A stretch of DNA of 48,036 bases, taken from Anaerocolumna sp. Its GTDB lineage: Bacteria > Bacillota > Clostridia > Lachnospirales > Lachnospiraceae. The notes beneath the pieces are model-generated. The model saw nothing but the letters and a program-made list of their open reading frames with translations, searched no databases and had not been told where the DNA came from. The translations under genes and the position numbers were made by a program. The stretch is taken from contig JAQSXJ010000013.1 in assembly GCA_029256725.1 (NCBI GenBank), forward strand, positions 1 through 48,036. Direction: 5' to 3'. This document shows, piece after piece, positions 24,001 through 30,578 of the stretch. Each line of letters opens with the position of its first letter. The stretch's first letter is position 1.

Positions 24001-24063
24001 GAGTATCTGCTTGACGTTTCTAAAAAATTGGAATTCAAATTTCGGATTAAAGGTATCGTCTAA
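21034..24063 (+). CDS. lacZ: Beta-galactosidase, glycoside hydrolase family 2
   Basis: This 1009-residue cytoplasmic enzyme (no signal peptide) has the five-domain LacZ layout. Domains: N-terminal jelly roll (SFQGVESGFAVWLNGEYIGYSEDTFTPSEF), Ig-like domain, TIM barrel (GVNRHEF, IRTSHYPN, IDETNLETHG), second Ig-like domain, and C-terminal beta-sandwich (NFWRAPTDND...WYGMGPDENYADRK). The acid/base Glu455 lies in WSCGNES and the nucleophile Glu522 in CCEYTHAMGNS. It hydrolyses lactose and other beta-galactosides. No permease or regulator is adjacent, so it stands alone. The stop codon falls on the left edge of a very long inverted repeat. Confidence 0.96.
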   Translation: MEFDYSKLKNPEFFAENRIKAHSDHKYYASNEEALEGVSSFKYNLNGLWKFHYAQNLELVIKGFEKEEYNCKTWEDIKVPAHIQMEGYDSPQYVNVQYPWDGHEEIKPGEIPVEFNPTASYVKYFTVPSNMKNNRIFLSFQGVESGFAVWLNGEYIGYSEDTFTPSEFELTKYLKTGENKLAVQVFKWTSSSWLEDQDFFRFSGIFREVYLYSIPVIHVSDLKVETLLKDNYTNADLVIGLKVTGQREGTAEISLSGDGSLLISGSETIKEDMLFTLPVREPKLWSVENPNLYDLHLTIKDNNGNIQEVIVQKVGFRQFEMKNAIMHLNGKRIVFKGVNRHEFSCRSGRVVSDEEMLIDIITMKQNNINAIRTSHYPNSSKLYELCDEYGLYMIDETNLETHGTWQLYLSNRGSLDTIIPGDHPEWLEVLLDRVESVYQRDKNHPAILIWSCGNESFGGLNIYKMSEKFRSLDSTRLVHYEGIVHDRRYPETSDMESQMYPPVEAIKKFLAEHRDKPFICCEYTHAMGNSCGAMHKYTDLTDADPLYQGGFIWDYIDQSIIKKDRYGQEFQAFGGDFDDRPSDYNFSGNGIVYGDRTSSPKMQEVKFNYQNISINVEKNKATIKNKNLFTNTSAYNCTVSLFKNGKLIEETVLLTNVEPLTEAVYELPVKEYNTPGEYAVTVTFRLKQDTKWAHAGHEIAFGQGIYEIKEQQQPITGAIKVVEGISNIGVKGENFEVLFSRDNGLSSYKFAGKEMLKDIPRPNFWRAPTDNDNGSKMPSRYRQWKLASLYQSLQNPEGSLNIDNPKLEEKKDSAVVTYTCYLHTMPVASCNLSYEVFGDGTIEVTLSYEPVEELKDMPEFGVIMKLSADYNNLEWYGMGPDENYADRKKGARLGIYQNKVQDNMAKYLVPQECGNKTGVRYAKITDHTGKGLIISGDKIEFSALPYTPHELENAKHTYELPQVHYTVLRMSKMQMGIAGDDSWGSRTHDEYLLDVSKKLEFKFRIKGIV

Positions 24064-24398
24064 TAATTCAGACAATATTATAGGTTTAGAGCGTCGAAGG
24101 TTAGATTATCACAAGGGGACGGCAAAATACACAAAACAGAAGGACGAATGCTTCAATTCCAAGGTATAAGAAGTCCTAATTCACGGAAGATTTTGTGCTG
24201 GACATATTATAAAACAGATAACTCGCTACGCTCAAACAATCTATTTTATAATATAGCACAAAATCTTCCGTGAAAAGGACTTCTAATACCTTTCCATAGG
24301 CGCATTTGCCCTTCTGTTTTGTGTATTTTGCCTGTGTTTTAGTTAAAGTATGCTCTCGATATTTCGACTCTTAAATCATTCTATTATTGAAAATTATT
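24062..24398. repeat. Mega-palindrome 1 (about 335 bp, arms about 155 bp)
   Basis: The left arm reads GGCAAAATACACAAAACAGA, AGGTAT.AGAAGTCCT, TCACGGAAGATTTTGTGCT and TATTATAAAA.AGAT. The right arm (about 24238-24398) repeats all of these in reverse complement, in the same order. The outermost AATAATT/AATTATT and GTCGAA/TTCGAC also pair. The loop at about 24220-24238 contains CTCGCTACGCTC. No ORF fits. It starts at the lacZ stop. Most likely a MITE-like or other palindromic repeat, also able to act as a terminator. Confidence 0.85.
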
Positions 24399-24538
24399 TA
24401 GTTCAAATGTAATAAAGATAACAGTATAAGAAAGAAAGCTATCTGGTAGAACAAAAAAATAATAAGTGAAGCCGAGAATCAGATAATATCAGTCACTGTC
24501 TTTTCAGAACGGTTTTATAATAATATTGGAGATACACA

Positions 24539-24770
24539 GATGATTTGGCAGGCTGTTTAGGTGTTTTGCATTGAGAGGTTCCTTATGACACTTAAGCGCC
24601 AGAAACTGTGAATAGGAAATACAGTGCCACTGTTTGAGCTTGGCAGCAAAACCCTGCCATAAGGTTACAGCGAGTTTGGCACTGTATATCCTGCCAAGAA
24701 CAGTTTTTGGCGCTTTAGTGGAATAAGGGTTCTCGAACAGCAAAACGAATAAACAGCCCGCCATATCATC
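24539..24770. repeat. Mega-palindrome 2 (about 232 bp, arms about 115 bp)
   Basis: The left arm contains GATGATTTGGCAGGCTGTTT, GTTTTGC, CCTTAT, AAGCGCCAGAAACTGT and ATACAGTGCCA. The right arm carries the reverse complement of each in reverse order, ending GCCCGCCATATCATC. The tip is GGCAG...CTGCC around 24642-24658. Its sequence is unrelated to palindrome 1, which ends 140 nt upstream. Confidence 0.85.
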
Positions 24771-24828
24771 GTCCGTTGCCACAACCCATCCTTAAAATTC
24801 CAAATCCTCACATTCATAAATTCAAACC

Positions 24829-24857
24829 TTGACTTGTACCCCCATTTCCATTATAAT
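24829..24857 (+). promoter_or_regulatory. Promoter of the yicC-remA-rpoZ operon
   Basis: TTGACT (24829-24834), a 17-nt spacer and TATAAT (24852-24857) form a near-consensus housekeeping promoter. Transcription would start about 35 nt before the yicC start. Confidence 0.75.
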
Positions 24858-24884
24858 TAGTTGTAATGCCTTAAAAAGGTAATA

Positions 24885-24899
24885 ATGAAAAATGAATAA
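24885..24899 (+). CDS. Four-codon mini-ORF coupled to yicC
   Basis: AAAAAGG (24873-24879) precedes ATG AAA AAT GAA TAA. The stop shares its last A with the yicC ATG (TAATG at 24897-24901). The only good SD in the leader serves this mini-ORF, so yicC may be translated by reinitiation. Confidence 0.35.
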   Translation: MKNE

Positions 24900-25795
24900 T
24901 GAAAGAACGTGAAAACATGTTAAAGAGTATGACTGGCTTCGGGCGTTGTGAAAAGGCAGATGCAGAACGCAAAGTAGTTGTAGAGATGAAATCAGTTAAC
25001 CACAGGTACCTGGATATCAATGTCAAGATACCAAAAAGACTGAGCTTTTATGAGGCTGGGATTCGAAGTATTTTAAAGAAATACATTAGCCGTGGAAAGG
25101 CTGACGTGTTTATCAGTTTTGAAGAGCTGAAAAGTAACAATGTCTGTGTGAAATATAATGAAGCCATTGCCAAAGAGTATTATGACAGTCTGAAGAAAAT
25201 GGCAGAAACCTTTGATGTGAAAGATGATATTTCAGTTTCCAGATTATCAACATATCCGGAAGTCTTAACTTTAGAGGAAGAGGAATCCGATGAACAGGAA
25301 TTGTGGCATCTTATTGAAGAAGCAGTAACCGGTGCAAGTGATCAATTAGTAGAATCCCGCAGTCAGGAAGGGGAGAACCTTAGCCGTGACCTGTGTGATA
25401 AGCTCAATGCCATGTTGCAGGTTGTTCACACCATAGAAGGCATGTCACCGCAGATACTGAATGAGTATCGTGATAAGCTGAGAAATAAGGTAGAAGAGCT
25501 TTTAGGTGATACCAAGATAGATGAAAGTATTCTTGCTACTGAAGTTACTATTTTTGCAGATAAAATCTGTGTGGATGAAGAAACTGTGAGACTGAAAAGC
25601 CATATTGAAAATATGCTCTCCTGCTTAAAACAGGGAGAAGAAGTCGGCAGAAGACTGGATTTTATTGCACAGGAAATGAACAGAGAAGCGAATACCATTC
25701 TATCAAAAGCCAATAATATTGATATTACGAATATGGCTATTGATTTAAAGACTGAAATAGAAAAAATCAGAGAACAGATTCAAAATATAGAGTGA
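24899..25795 (+). CDS. yicC: YicC/YloC-family endoribonuclease
   Basis: This 298-residue protein contains the family N-terminus MLKSMTGFGR, which begins at an alternative ATG at 24917. EMKSVNHRYLDINVKIPKRL and the C-terminal DUF1732 region (GEEVGRRLDFIAQEMNREANTILSKANN...LKTEIEKIREQIQNIE) complete the layout. The family includes metal-dependent endoribonucleases (YicC, YloC) linked to mRNA turnover and stationary-phase survival. Start 24899 is preferred because of the TAATG overlap with the mini-ORF, while 24917 fits family alignments better. It is first in the yicC-remA-rpoZ operon. Confidence 0.9.
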   Translation: MKERENMLKSMTGFGRCEKADAERKVVVEMKSVNHRYLDINVKIPKRLSFYEAGIRSILKKYISRGKADVFISFEELKSNNVCVKYNEAIAKEYYDSLKKMAETFDVKDDISVSRLSTYPEVLTLEEEESDEQELWHLIEEAVTGASDQLVESRSQEGENLSRDLCDKLNAMLQVVHTIEGMSPQILNEYRDKLRNKVEELLGDTKIDESILATEVTIFADKICVDEETVRLKSHIENMLSCLKQGEEVGRRLDFIAQEMNREANTILSKANNIDITNMAIDLKTEIEKIREQIQNIE

Positions 25796-25814
25796 TTTAT
25801 AGTGGGGAAGGAAA

Positions 25815-26069
25815 ATGAATCGATTAATTAATATAGGTTTTGGAAATGTGGTAAACTCAAGTAAAATAGTCGGTATTATCAGTCCTGAAGCAGCCCCTAT
25901 AAAGAGAATGGTGCAAAATGCCAAAGATGCAGGAAATGCTATTGATGCAACCTGCGGAAGAAAGACCAAAGCCGTACTTGTAATGGACAGCGGTCATCTG
26001 ATATTATCCTCTCTGCTTCCCGATACGATAGCTAATCGTATAAATTCCAGGGAAGAGAACAATGATTAA
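25815..26069 (+). CDS. remA: RemA-family (DUF370) DNA-binding regulator
   Basis: This 84-residue protein reads LINIGFGNVVNSSKIVGIISPEAAPIKRMVQNAKDAGNAIDATCGRKTKAVLVMDSGHLILSS, matching RemA/YlzA over its full length. In Bacillus, RemA is an oligomeric DNA-binding activator of biofilm matrix genes; in other Clostridia its role is unproven. SD GGGGAAGGA precedes it, 20 nt after yicC. A Cys replaces the usual Tyr in DATYGRRT (here DATCGRKT). Cotranscription with yicC is typical. Confidence 0.93.
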   Translation: MNRLINIGFGNVVNSSKIVGIISPEAAPIKRMVQNAKDAGNAIDATCGRKTKAVLVMDSGHLILSSLLPDTIANRINSREENND

Positions 26070-26108
26070 TTCTAAAGCATAACTACAAATTGAAAGGCGG
26101 AAATAAAA

Positions 26109-26366
26109 ATGTTACATCCATCTTATACCGATTTAATGAAAGTAGTAAACAGTGACGTAGAACCAGGCGAACAGCCGGTTGTTAACAGTCGTTATTCCAT
26201 CGTACTTGCAACAGCAAAAAGAGCAAGGCAGTTAATCAGTGGTTCTGAGGCTATGGTTCGTACATCAACCTCAAAGCCTTTATCCATTGCTGTGGAAGAA
26301 ATGTATCAGTCAAAAGTTAAAATACTGAATGATGAAGACGCGGGAAAGGAAAACCAATCCGAATAA
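26109..26366 (+). CDS. rpoZ: RNA polymerase omega subunit
   Basis: This 85-residue protein reads MLHPSYTDLMKVV...NSRYSIVLATAKRARQLISGSE...KPLSIAVEEMYQSKVKI, the conserved omega core that clamps the beta-prime subunit. SD AAAGGCGG precedes it. In many Firmicutes guanylate kinase gmk lies between remA and rpoZ. Here only 39 nt separate them, so gmk must be elsewhere. A terminator follows. Confidence 0.92.
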   Translation: MLHPSYTDLMKVVNSDVEPGEQPVVNSRYSIVLATAKRARQLISGSEAMVRTSTSKPLSIAVEEMYQSKVKILNDEDAGKENQSE

Positions 26367-26374
26367 ATAATATG

Positions 26375-26450
26375 AACATTCTCGTTTTCTCCCTCATGTC
26401 CGGTTATAATACTAGGCATACAGGTAGGAAAACGGGAATGTTTTTATTTT
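26375..26450 (+). terminator. Terminator after rpoZ
   Basis: AACATTCTCGTTTTC pairs with GGAAAACGGGAATGTT, followed by TTTATTTT. The 35-nt loop contains TATAAT (26405-26410), which might be a promoter for the signal peptidase genes, but without a clear -35. Confidence 0.7.
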
Positions 26451-26468
26451 ACAGGAGATGATGATAAA

Positions 26469-27167
26469 ATGGATGATGAATTAAAATACAATAGAAATGA
26501 AACTGCAGCGTCATTAACTGTAGATGAGATAGAGAAGGACGTAGACTTAAGTCAAAATGATAGAGTAAATGAAGAACTTGATACAGATAATAAGAAGGAA
26601 GATAATAAATTAGCAACGAATGGTGAGAAATCTTCCTATGGCAAAGATATCAGAGATATGCTGATATATTTTGTGGTAATCATTGCAGCTGTATTATTAG
26701 TACATAATTTTGTAGGACAACAGATTGAAGTAAGCGGAAGCTCAATGGAAGGAACCCTCCATGATGAGGATCACCTCATTCTGGAGAAGATATCCTATGA
26801 AACCGGCAGCCCACAGAGGTATGATATTGTCGTATTCAGACCCTATACAGAAGAGAAGAACACTTTTTACATTAAGAGAATAATTGGTTTGCCTGGTGAA
26901 ACTGTTCAGATAATTGGCAGTGATATTTATATTAACGATGAAATATTAACGGAGGATTATGGGAATGCTCTCATTGAAGAGGCTGGTATTGCGGCGGAGC
27001 CTATTACCCTTAATGCTGATGAGTATTTTGTATTAGGTGATAATCGAAATAACAGCAAGGACAGCAGAAATCCTGTTGTAGGTGTTGTTCATAGAAAAAG
27101 TATATTAGGTAGAGCCTGGGTCAGAATATGGCCCCTTGATGATTTCGGTGTATTAAGGCACCAATAG
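26469..27167 (+). CDS. lepB: Signal peptidase I (first of two)
   Basis: This 232-residue protein has an acidic cytoplasmic N-terminus of about 60 residues, one membrane helix (MLIYFVVIIAAVLLVHNFV) and the S26 catalytic domain: VSGSSMEGTL (nucleophile Ser), FYIKRIIGLPGE (general base Lys), EYFVLGDNRNNSKDSR (box E). It cleaves signal peptides from secreted proteins at the outer face of the membrane. The SD is ACAGGAGATG. It is followed 27 nt later by a closely similar paralogue, a tandem duplication. The charged N-terminal extension is longer than in the Bacillus Sip enzymes. Confidence 0.95.
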   Translation: MDDELKYNRNETAASLTVDEIEKDVDLSQNDRVNEELDTDNKKEDNKLATNGEKSSYGKDIRDMLIYFVVIIAAVLLVHNFVGQQIEVSGSSMEGTLHDEDHLILEKISYETGSPQRYDIVVFRPYTEEKNTFYIKRIIGLPGETVQIIGSDIYINDEILTEDYGNALIEEAGIAAEPITLNADEYFVLGDNRNNSKDSRNPVVGVVHRKSILGRAWVRIWPLDDFGVLRHQ

Positions 27168-27194
27168 AATCAGTGAGATGGAAGGAATACTGAT

Positions 27195-27812
27195 ATGAAG
27201 GAAGAGCATTACGAAGATAAAGATATTACCGTAAAGGGAATGGAAGAGTCGGATAATAACAGCCAAGGGGAAAATAAGAAGTCTTCTAAGATATCAATTA
27301 TCAAGGATTTTATTTTTTATGCCCTGTTATTTGTCTTCTGTCTGTATGTCATACCGACATTCATAATTCAGAAGACTATTGTAGACGGTCCCTCCATGGA
27401 AGATACCCTGCAAGACAGAGATCAGCTTATGGTAGAGAAGATAAGTTACCATTTTAATAACTTGAAACGATTTGATATCGTTGTATTCTATCCATACGGA
27501 AGAGAAGAGAAAGAATATTATATTAAGCGTATTATTGGACTCCCCGGTGAGACCGTCCAGATTAAGGGAGAGGACATCTATATTAACGGTGAGATACTGG
27601 AAGAAGATTATGGTAAAGATCCGATAACAAAGGCTGGTATGGCAGCTAATCCAATTACCTTAGCAGATGATGAATATTTTGTCATGGGTGATAACAGGAA
27701 AGTCAGCTTTGACAGCCGATATGAAGAAGTGGGGCCTGTGGAGAGAAAAGATATCGGCGGTAGGGCAATTCTGCGAGTATGGCCATTGAATAAATTCGGA
27801 CTTTTGGAATAA
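27195..27812 (+). CDS. lepB: Signal peptidase I (second, tandem paralogue)
   Basis: This 205-residue protein has the same layout as its upstream neighbour: charged N-terminus, membrane helix (FIFYALLFVFCLYVIPTFII), VDGPSMEDTL (Ser nucleophile; GPSM here, GSSM in the first copy), YYIKRIIGLPGETVQIKGEDIYING (Lys) and EYFVMGDNRKVSFDSR. The two copies share long near-identical stretches after the catalytic Lys, so duplication is fairly recent, while the N-termini have diverged. They may differ in substrate preference. Confidence 0.95.
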   Translation: MKEEHYEDKDITVKGMEESDNNSQGENKKSSKISIIKDFIFYALLFVFCLYVIPTFIIQKTIVDGPSMEDTLQDRDQLMVEKISYHFNNLKRFDIVVFYPYGREEKEYYIKRIIGLPGETVQIKGEDIYINGEILEEDYGKDPITKAGMAANPITLADDEYFVMGDNRKVSFDSRYEEVGPVERKDIGGRAILRVWPLNKFGLLE

Positions 27813-27842
27813 TATATAGTAAAAAGCGTAAAGGAATGAAAG

Positions 27843-28412
27843 ATGAAGAAGCTTTTCCTTCGCTTGTTTCGGTTTCAGGGACCTGTCTCCATCATTTACT
27901 ATGTAGCATTTGCTGCGTTACTATGGTATTTGATAATTCCTCATACATCTATTTTTTATAGAACAAATCTATTCGATCCTCTGAATGCAAGGTTGAACAT
28001 TGAAGATATCACCTTAAGAAAAGGAGATGAATTCAGTCTTTATACTTACAGGCTGAATACCAGAGTCTCATATTCTTCTACAGATATTAAAGTTGCTGAT
28101 GTCAGTCTTTTTGGAACGGTAACAGCTTACAGACCTGGTACAACAATAATCAGAGTAAGGTATAATGATAAAGAACTTAAATGTCGTGTCAAGGTAGTTG
28201 CTATGAGTAAGACCAGAGTAACTCTTTCAAAAGGCAGTTCGGCAAGACTATATATAAAAGGTCCAAATGGCAAGGTAAAATGGTACAGCGGTAATAAAAA
28301 GATTGCCAGCGTAAGTAGATTTGGTAAAATAACTGCTAAAGCAAAAGGCAAGGTTATAATTTACGCAAAGGTTGATGGTAAAGTCTTATCCTGCCAGGTG
28401 AAAATAAAATAA
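27843..28412 (+). CDS. Membrane-anchored protein with two Big2-like Ig domains
   Basis: This 189-residue protein has an N-terminal membrane helix (VSIIYYVAFAALLWYLIIP) followed by two bacterial Ig-like (Big2) repeats. The first (about 52-112) has ITLRKGDEFSL, IKVADVSLFGTVTAYRPGTTIIRVRY and CRVKV. The second (about 115-189) has VTLSKGSSARLYI, KIASVSRFGKITAKAKGKVIIYAKV and CQVKIK. Such domains bind cell wall or other surface components. It starts 30 nt after lepB2, so it is probably in the same operon, and may be a substrate or partner of the signal peptidases (inference). Confidence 0.8.
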   Translation: MKKLFLRLFRFQGPVSIIYYVAFAALLWYLIIPHTSIFYRTNLFDPLNARLNIEDITLRKGDEFSLYTYRLNTRVSYSSTDIKVADVSLFGTVTAYRPGTTIIRVRYNDKELKCRVKVVAMSKTRVTLSKGSSARLYIKGPNGKVKWYSGNKKIASVSRFGKITAKAKGKVIIYAKVDGKVLSCQVKIK

Positions 28413-28422
28413 ACAGCAAGGT

Positions 28423-28453
28423 AAAAGGAGTGAATAAAACCGCTCCTTTTTTT
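28423..28453 (+). terminator. Rho-independent terminator after the Big2 gene
   Basis: AAAAGGAGTG pairs with CGCTCCTTTT across an 8-nt loop, followed by further T. The 230 nt between it and the next gene are very AT-rich, with no clear promoter that I would defend. Confidence 0.8.
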
Positions 28454-28686
28454 GTTTTTATGGAATCCTTCCTACAATTTTATACGGTAGTCATAGAAAA
28501 GATATATTCATTTCTGGATTTATTTTCTTATATGTTTACGATTTTATTACAGTAAACTTTCAAATTTCTTAATTTATCCTTAAAAAATTCACTGTTTCTT
28601 CACAGAAAAATCACCACTTGTTTTTAGAATTAAATTGTATTTTACTGATTGATACTATTTAAGTTGAAAGAAAAAGGAGACATCCA

Positions 28687-30552
28687 ATGCATCGAAAACT
28701 ACTTATGGTTATTCTTATTGCAACTATGCTGGTAGCGACGGTTTACCCGGCAGTATCTGTAAAAGCGGACAGCAGCAATACACAGAAGGTCATTAATGAA
28801 CTGGGAATTATGAACACGGATAAAGGCAGTAGTAATGCTTTAACTGCGAAAGTATCAAGAGCGGAGTTTGCTCAAATGCTGATCAATTTATCCGCTAAAA
28901 AAGATTACATAACAGCTGAAGCAAATGTATCTCTCTTCAGTGATGTGAAAAAGAGTCATTGGGCTGCCGGTTATATACAAGCTGTAATTGAACAGGGATA
29001 TATGTCCGGTTATATAAACGGGTCCTTTAAACCGTCTCAATCAGTTACACTAAAAGAAGCTGTGTATGCAGTAGTTAAATTGTTAGGTTATAGTAATGCG
29101 GATTTTACCGGGAATGTCTATACGGGAATGTATAAACTATATACCAGTAAAGAGATGAATGAAAATATTACAAAAACTGCAGCTCAGGCGTTGACAAGAA
29201 ATGATTGCAGTAACCTCTTTTACAATGTATTAACCACTACAAACAAAGAGGGCAAAGTATATGGAACTACTTTGGGCTATACAGTAGATTCAAGTGGTGA
29301 AATCAATTACCTTACACTGGTAAGCTCTGCTTTAAAGGGACCCGTTATTGTTAAAGATGACTGGAAATCTCAGATTCCTTTCTCCTTAGCACAAGCGAAA
29401 TATTATAAGAACGATAAGACTTCAAGCTTAACCGCCATTGATCAGTATGACGTTGTTTATTATTCTCAAAGCCAGAAAACCCTTTGGGTCTATGATACAA
29501 AAGTCACCGGTACAATACAGTCCATAGGTACTAATTCACTGGTGCCGGATTCGGTAACCGTAGCCGGTACACAATATACTTTAAGTACATCTGCCGTTAA
29601 AGAACAGCTAGCCTCAAGCGGTACCTTTAAAACCGGTGATACAGTAACCCTTTTGCTCGGAAATGACAATACCGTGGTATATATTCTTGGACTGGATGAA
29701 CTTAATGTGTCTGTAACCGGTCTGGTATTATCTACCGGGCGACATTCTGTGACGAATGCAAAAGGGGAATATGTTAACACTGCGTATATGACAGTAGTAG
29801 ATGCAAGTGGTGGTACCTTTGAACAGGATTATGATAGTACCAGTATAAGTTACACAACCGGACAATTGGTACGAATAACCTATACCGACGGAATTTCCAC
29901 AGCTGCTTCCTATACACCGGTTATCGCTTTCGCTTCCAGTGTATCTTTCTCGGCGGATGGAACTTCACTGGGTGACTATAAATTATCCTCTGGTATTAAG
30001 ATTTTGGATTATAAGAATGGTTCCTATACCTCCCTCTATGCCAGACGTCTTGCAGGCGCTATGATATCCTCAGGCAATGTAATCTATTACAAATTAAATA
30101 CCAGGAACGAAATTACGGAACTAATACTTAACAATGCCAGTGGAGATCTCTATGAATATGGTATAAATCTTGGACTTAAGAGTGGTTCTGGTTCTACCTT
30201 TACCTATCAATATCTGCTGAATGGAAAATCTGGTACAGCTACCTCATCAGACTTTATTGCAGTGGATTCAGGGCCGCTAGGTTTCTTATTGAACGGAACA
30301 GAGATTTCTGCAGTTATGAATCTGGTATCTACGGCGGTTAAGTCAGTAGGAACTACATATATTCAGGATTCATCCGCTAAATATCTTCTGTCTGAGAACT
30401 TACAGGTATATTTTTATGACGGAGCGGATTACTCTCAGACAACATTAAGCAAGGTGTCCAACTTAACGAAGTATAAATTGACTGCTTATTATGATAAGAA
30501 CACAGTCCTGGGAGGACGTGTGCGAGTAATTATTGCCCAGAATGCAGAATAA
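28687..30552 (+). CDS. Secreted S-layer-homology (SLH) domain protein
   Basis: This 621-residue protein has a Sec signal peptide (about 1-27, ending VSVKADS). SLH-type segments follow at about 30-185: KVSRAEFAQMLINLSA, FSDVKKSHWAAGYIQAVIEQGYMSGYINGSFKPSQSVTLKEAVYAVVKLLGY, and TRNDCSNLFYNVL. The rest (190-621) is beta-rich, with repeated small domains and no enzyme motif. SLH domains bind pyruvylated wall polysaccharide. The stop is 26 nt before the exporter adaptor gene, so it heads that operon. Confidence 0.85.
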   Translation: MHRKLLMVILIATMLVATVYPAVSVKADSSNTQKVINELGIMNTDKGSSNALTAKVSRAEFAQMLINLSAKKDYITAEANVSLFSDVKKSHWAAGYIQAVIEQGYMSGYINGSFKPSQSVTLKEAVYAVVKLLGYSNADFTGNVYTGMYKLYTSKEMNENITKTAAQALTRNDCSNLFYNVLTTTNKEGKVYGTTLGYTVDSSGEINYLTLVSSALKGPVIVKDDWKSQIPFSLAQAKYYKNDKTSSLTAIDQYDVVYYSQSQKTLWVYDTKVTGTIQSIGTNSLVPDSVTVAGTQYTLSTSAVKEQLASSGTFKTGDTVTLLLGNDNTVVYILGLDELNVSVTGLVLSTGRHSVTNAKGEYVNTAYMTVVDASGGTFEQDYDSTSISYTTGQLVRITYTDGISTAASYTPVIAFASSVSFSADGTSLGDYKLSSGIKILDYKNGSYTSLYARRLAGAMISSGNVIYYKLNTRNEITELILNNASGDLYEYGINLGLKSGSGSTFTYQYLLNGKSGTATSSDFIAVDSGPLGFLLNGTEISAVMNLVSTAVKSVGTTYIQDSSAKYLLSENLQVYFYDGADYSQTTLSKVSNLTKYKLTAYYDKNTVLGGRVRVIIAQNAE

Positions 30553-30578
30553 CCGACACCGGTTTAGGAGGATAGAAG

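Noticed and set aside
23969..24169. Plus-strand ORF over the lacZ end
   Set aside because: It is in another frame of lacZ and runs into palindrome 1.
24504..24782. Minus-strand ORF in the lacZ-yicC gap
   Set aside because: It lies entirely over mega-palindrome 2, so its sequence is explained by the inverted repeat, and no SD supports it.
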